NCBI GenBank assembly: GCA_963792785.1
Contig: CAWBXO010000001.1
Span: forward strand, 2,046,001 to 2,110,000
Direction of reading: 5' to 3'
DNA: 64,000 nt
Source of the DNA: CAWIMX01 sp963792785
Lineage (GTDB): Bacteria; Acidobacteriota; Vicinamibacteria; Vicinamibacterales; CAVVIG01
Positions 63,626-64,000 of the stretch are shown in pieces. Within the stretch, counting starts at the first letter, position 1; each line of letters opens with the position of its first letter. The notes beneath the pieces were generated by a model that saw only the letters and a program-made list of their open reading frames with translations, had not been told where the DNA came from and ran no database searches. Position numbers and translations under genes: made by a program.

Positions 63626-64000
63626 GTGACGAAATCGCGGTCTTTGCATCTCTTACAGAAGGGCCCGGCCGGCCGCGGGGCCGGGCACGCCGCTCTGGTC
63701 CGGCGGGCCGCGACCGGCGACCCCAAGGCGATGGAGGCGCTGCTCGTCGGCGCCCAGGAGACCGCGTATCGTTTCAGCCTCCTCGTCTGCGGGCACCCGC
63801 AAGACGCCGAGGACGTCATGCAGGACGCGCTGCTGCGAACGTACCGGCACGTCCGCCGGATTCGACGGCCCGAGGCGTTTCGGACCTGGCTCTACTCGAC
63901 CGTGCGGAACGCGTGCCTGATGAAACGGCGCCTGCGCGCGGGGGAGCCCCGTCACATGACGCCGATCGACGGCGACCCTTCGGACGCGGACGCCCGAGAC
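63626..64000 (+). CDS. ECF RNA polymerase sigma factor (3' end cut by window edge)
   Basis: 125 codons visible up to the window edge, ending in frame. The sigma region 2 is complete: ALVRRAATGDPKAMEALLVG, HPQDAEDVMQDALLRTYRHV and RPEAFRTWLYSTVRNACLMK, all typical of ECF factors; region 4 lies beyond the window. Start GTG at 63626 is tentative; the homology begins around residue 25. Divergent from the RND efflux operon, which it may control. An anti-sigma gene might follow outside the window. Confidence 0.85.
   Translation, partial: MTKSRSLHLLQKGPAGRGAGHAALVRRAATGDPKAMEALLVGAQETAYRFSLLVCGHPQDAEDVMQDALLRTYRHVRRIRRPEAFRTWLYSTVRNACLMKRRLRAGEPRHMTPIDGDPSDADARD

Overview
The window is very GC-rich bacterial DNA from an uncultured-type member of Acidobacteriota, most likely class Vicinamibacteria. 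The best marker is an 843-residue duplicated orphan ABC permease (ADOP type, minus strand from 41382). A cytochrome c/copper-monooxygenase-like paralogue pair, a quinoprotein with an N-terminal cytochrome c, and chains of genes joined by 4-base stop/start overlaps fit the same picture. No 16S gene is present, so the assignment is inference.

Layout. 1-8.9 kb is housekeeping: glgB (cut by the left edge), two cyclophilins, a PhzF-like enzyme, then a formate/oxalate-type group (fdhD, an OFA-family transporter, an FdhF/YdeP molybdoenzyme) with a structured 212-bp inverted-repeat element in between. 9-23.7 kb is an accessory cluster: two small basic proteins, a UbiB-like kinase, an MpaB-type haem oxygenase, an acyl carrier protein, a B12-binding radical SAM enzyme, a complete TolC/adaptor/RND exporter, an HXXEE membrane protein, a methyltransferase and a fatty acyl-AMP ligase. 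It looks like a pathway that activates, modifies and exports an acyl-derived molecule; I recognise no described cluster with this content. 23.7-31 kb holds an HD protein, ankyrin repeats, a P-II regulator, a TPR/ClC/MarR operon and a cytochrome-type pair. 30.8-34.6 kb is one overlapping signalling operon (HD-GYP regulator, hybrid kinase, a 68-residue DHp-like protein, an NtrC-type activator). 34.6-37.6 kb is a sulfotransferase operon. 37.9-49.9 kb holds secreted and catabolic proteins.

50-64 kb has a two-gene membrane protein operon, a cytosine deaminase, DUF488, ferritin, a metallothionein and a truncated ferredoxin reductase abutting tRNA-Ser(CGA), then tadA, a tannase-family esterase, tRNA-Arg(ACG), a second RND efflux operon ending in UspA and DUF2892, and an ECF sigma factor cut by the right edge.

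Two patterns cross the window. Six genes carry a frame break of the same sense (one extra base). Several G-rich short tandem repeats begin exactly at stop codons. There is no CRISPR array, transposase or integrase.
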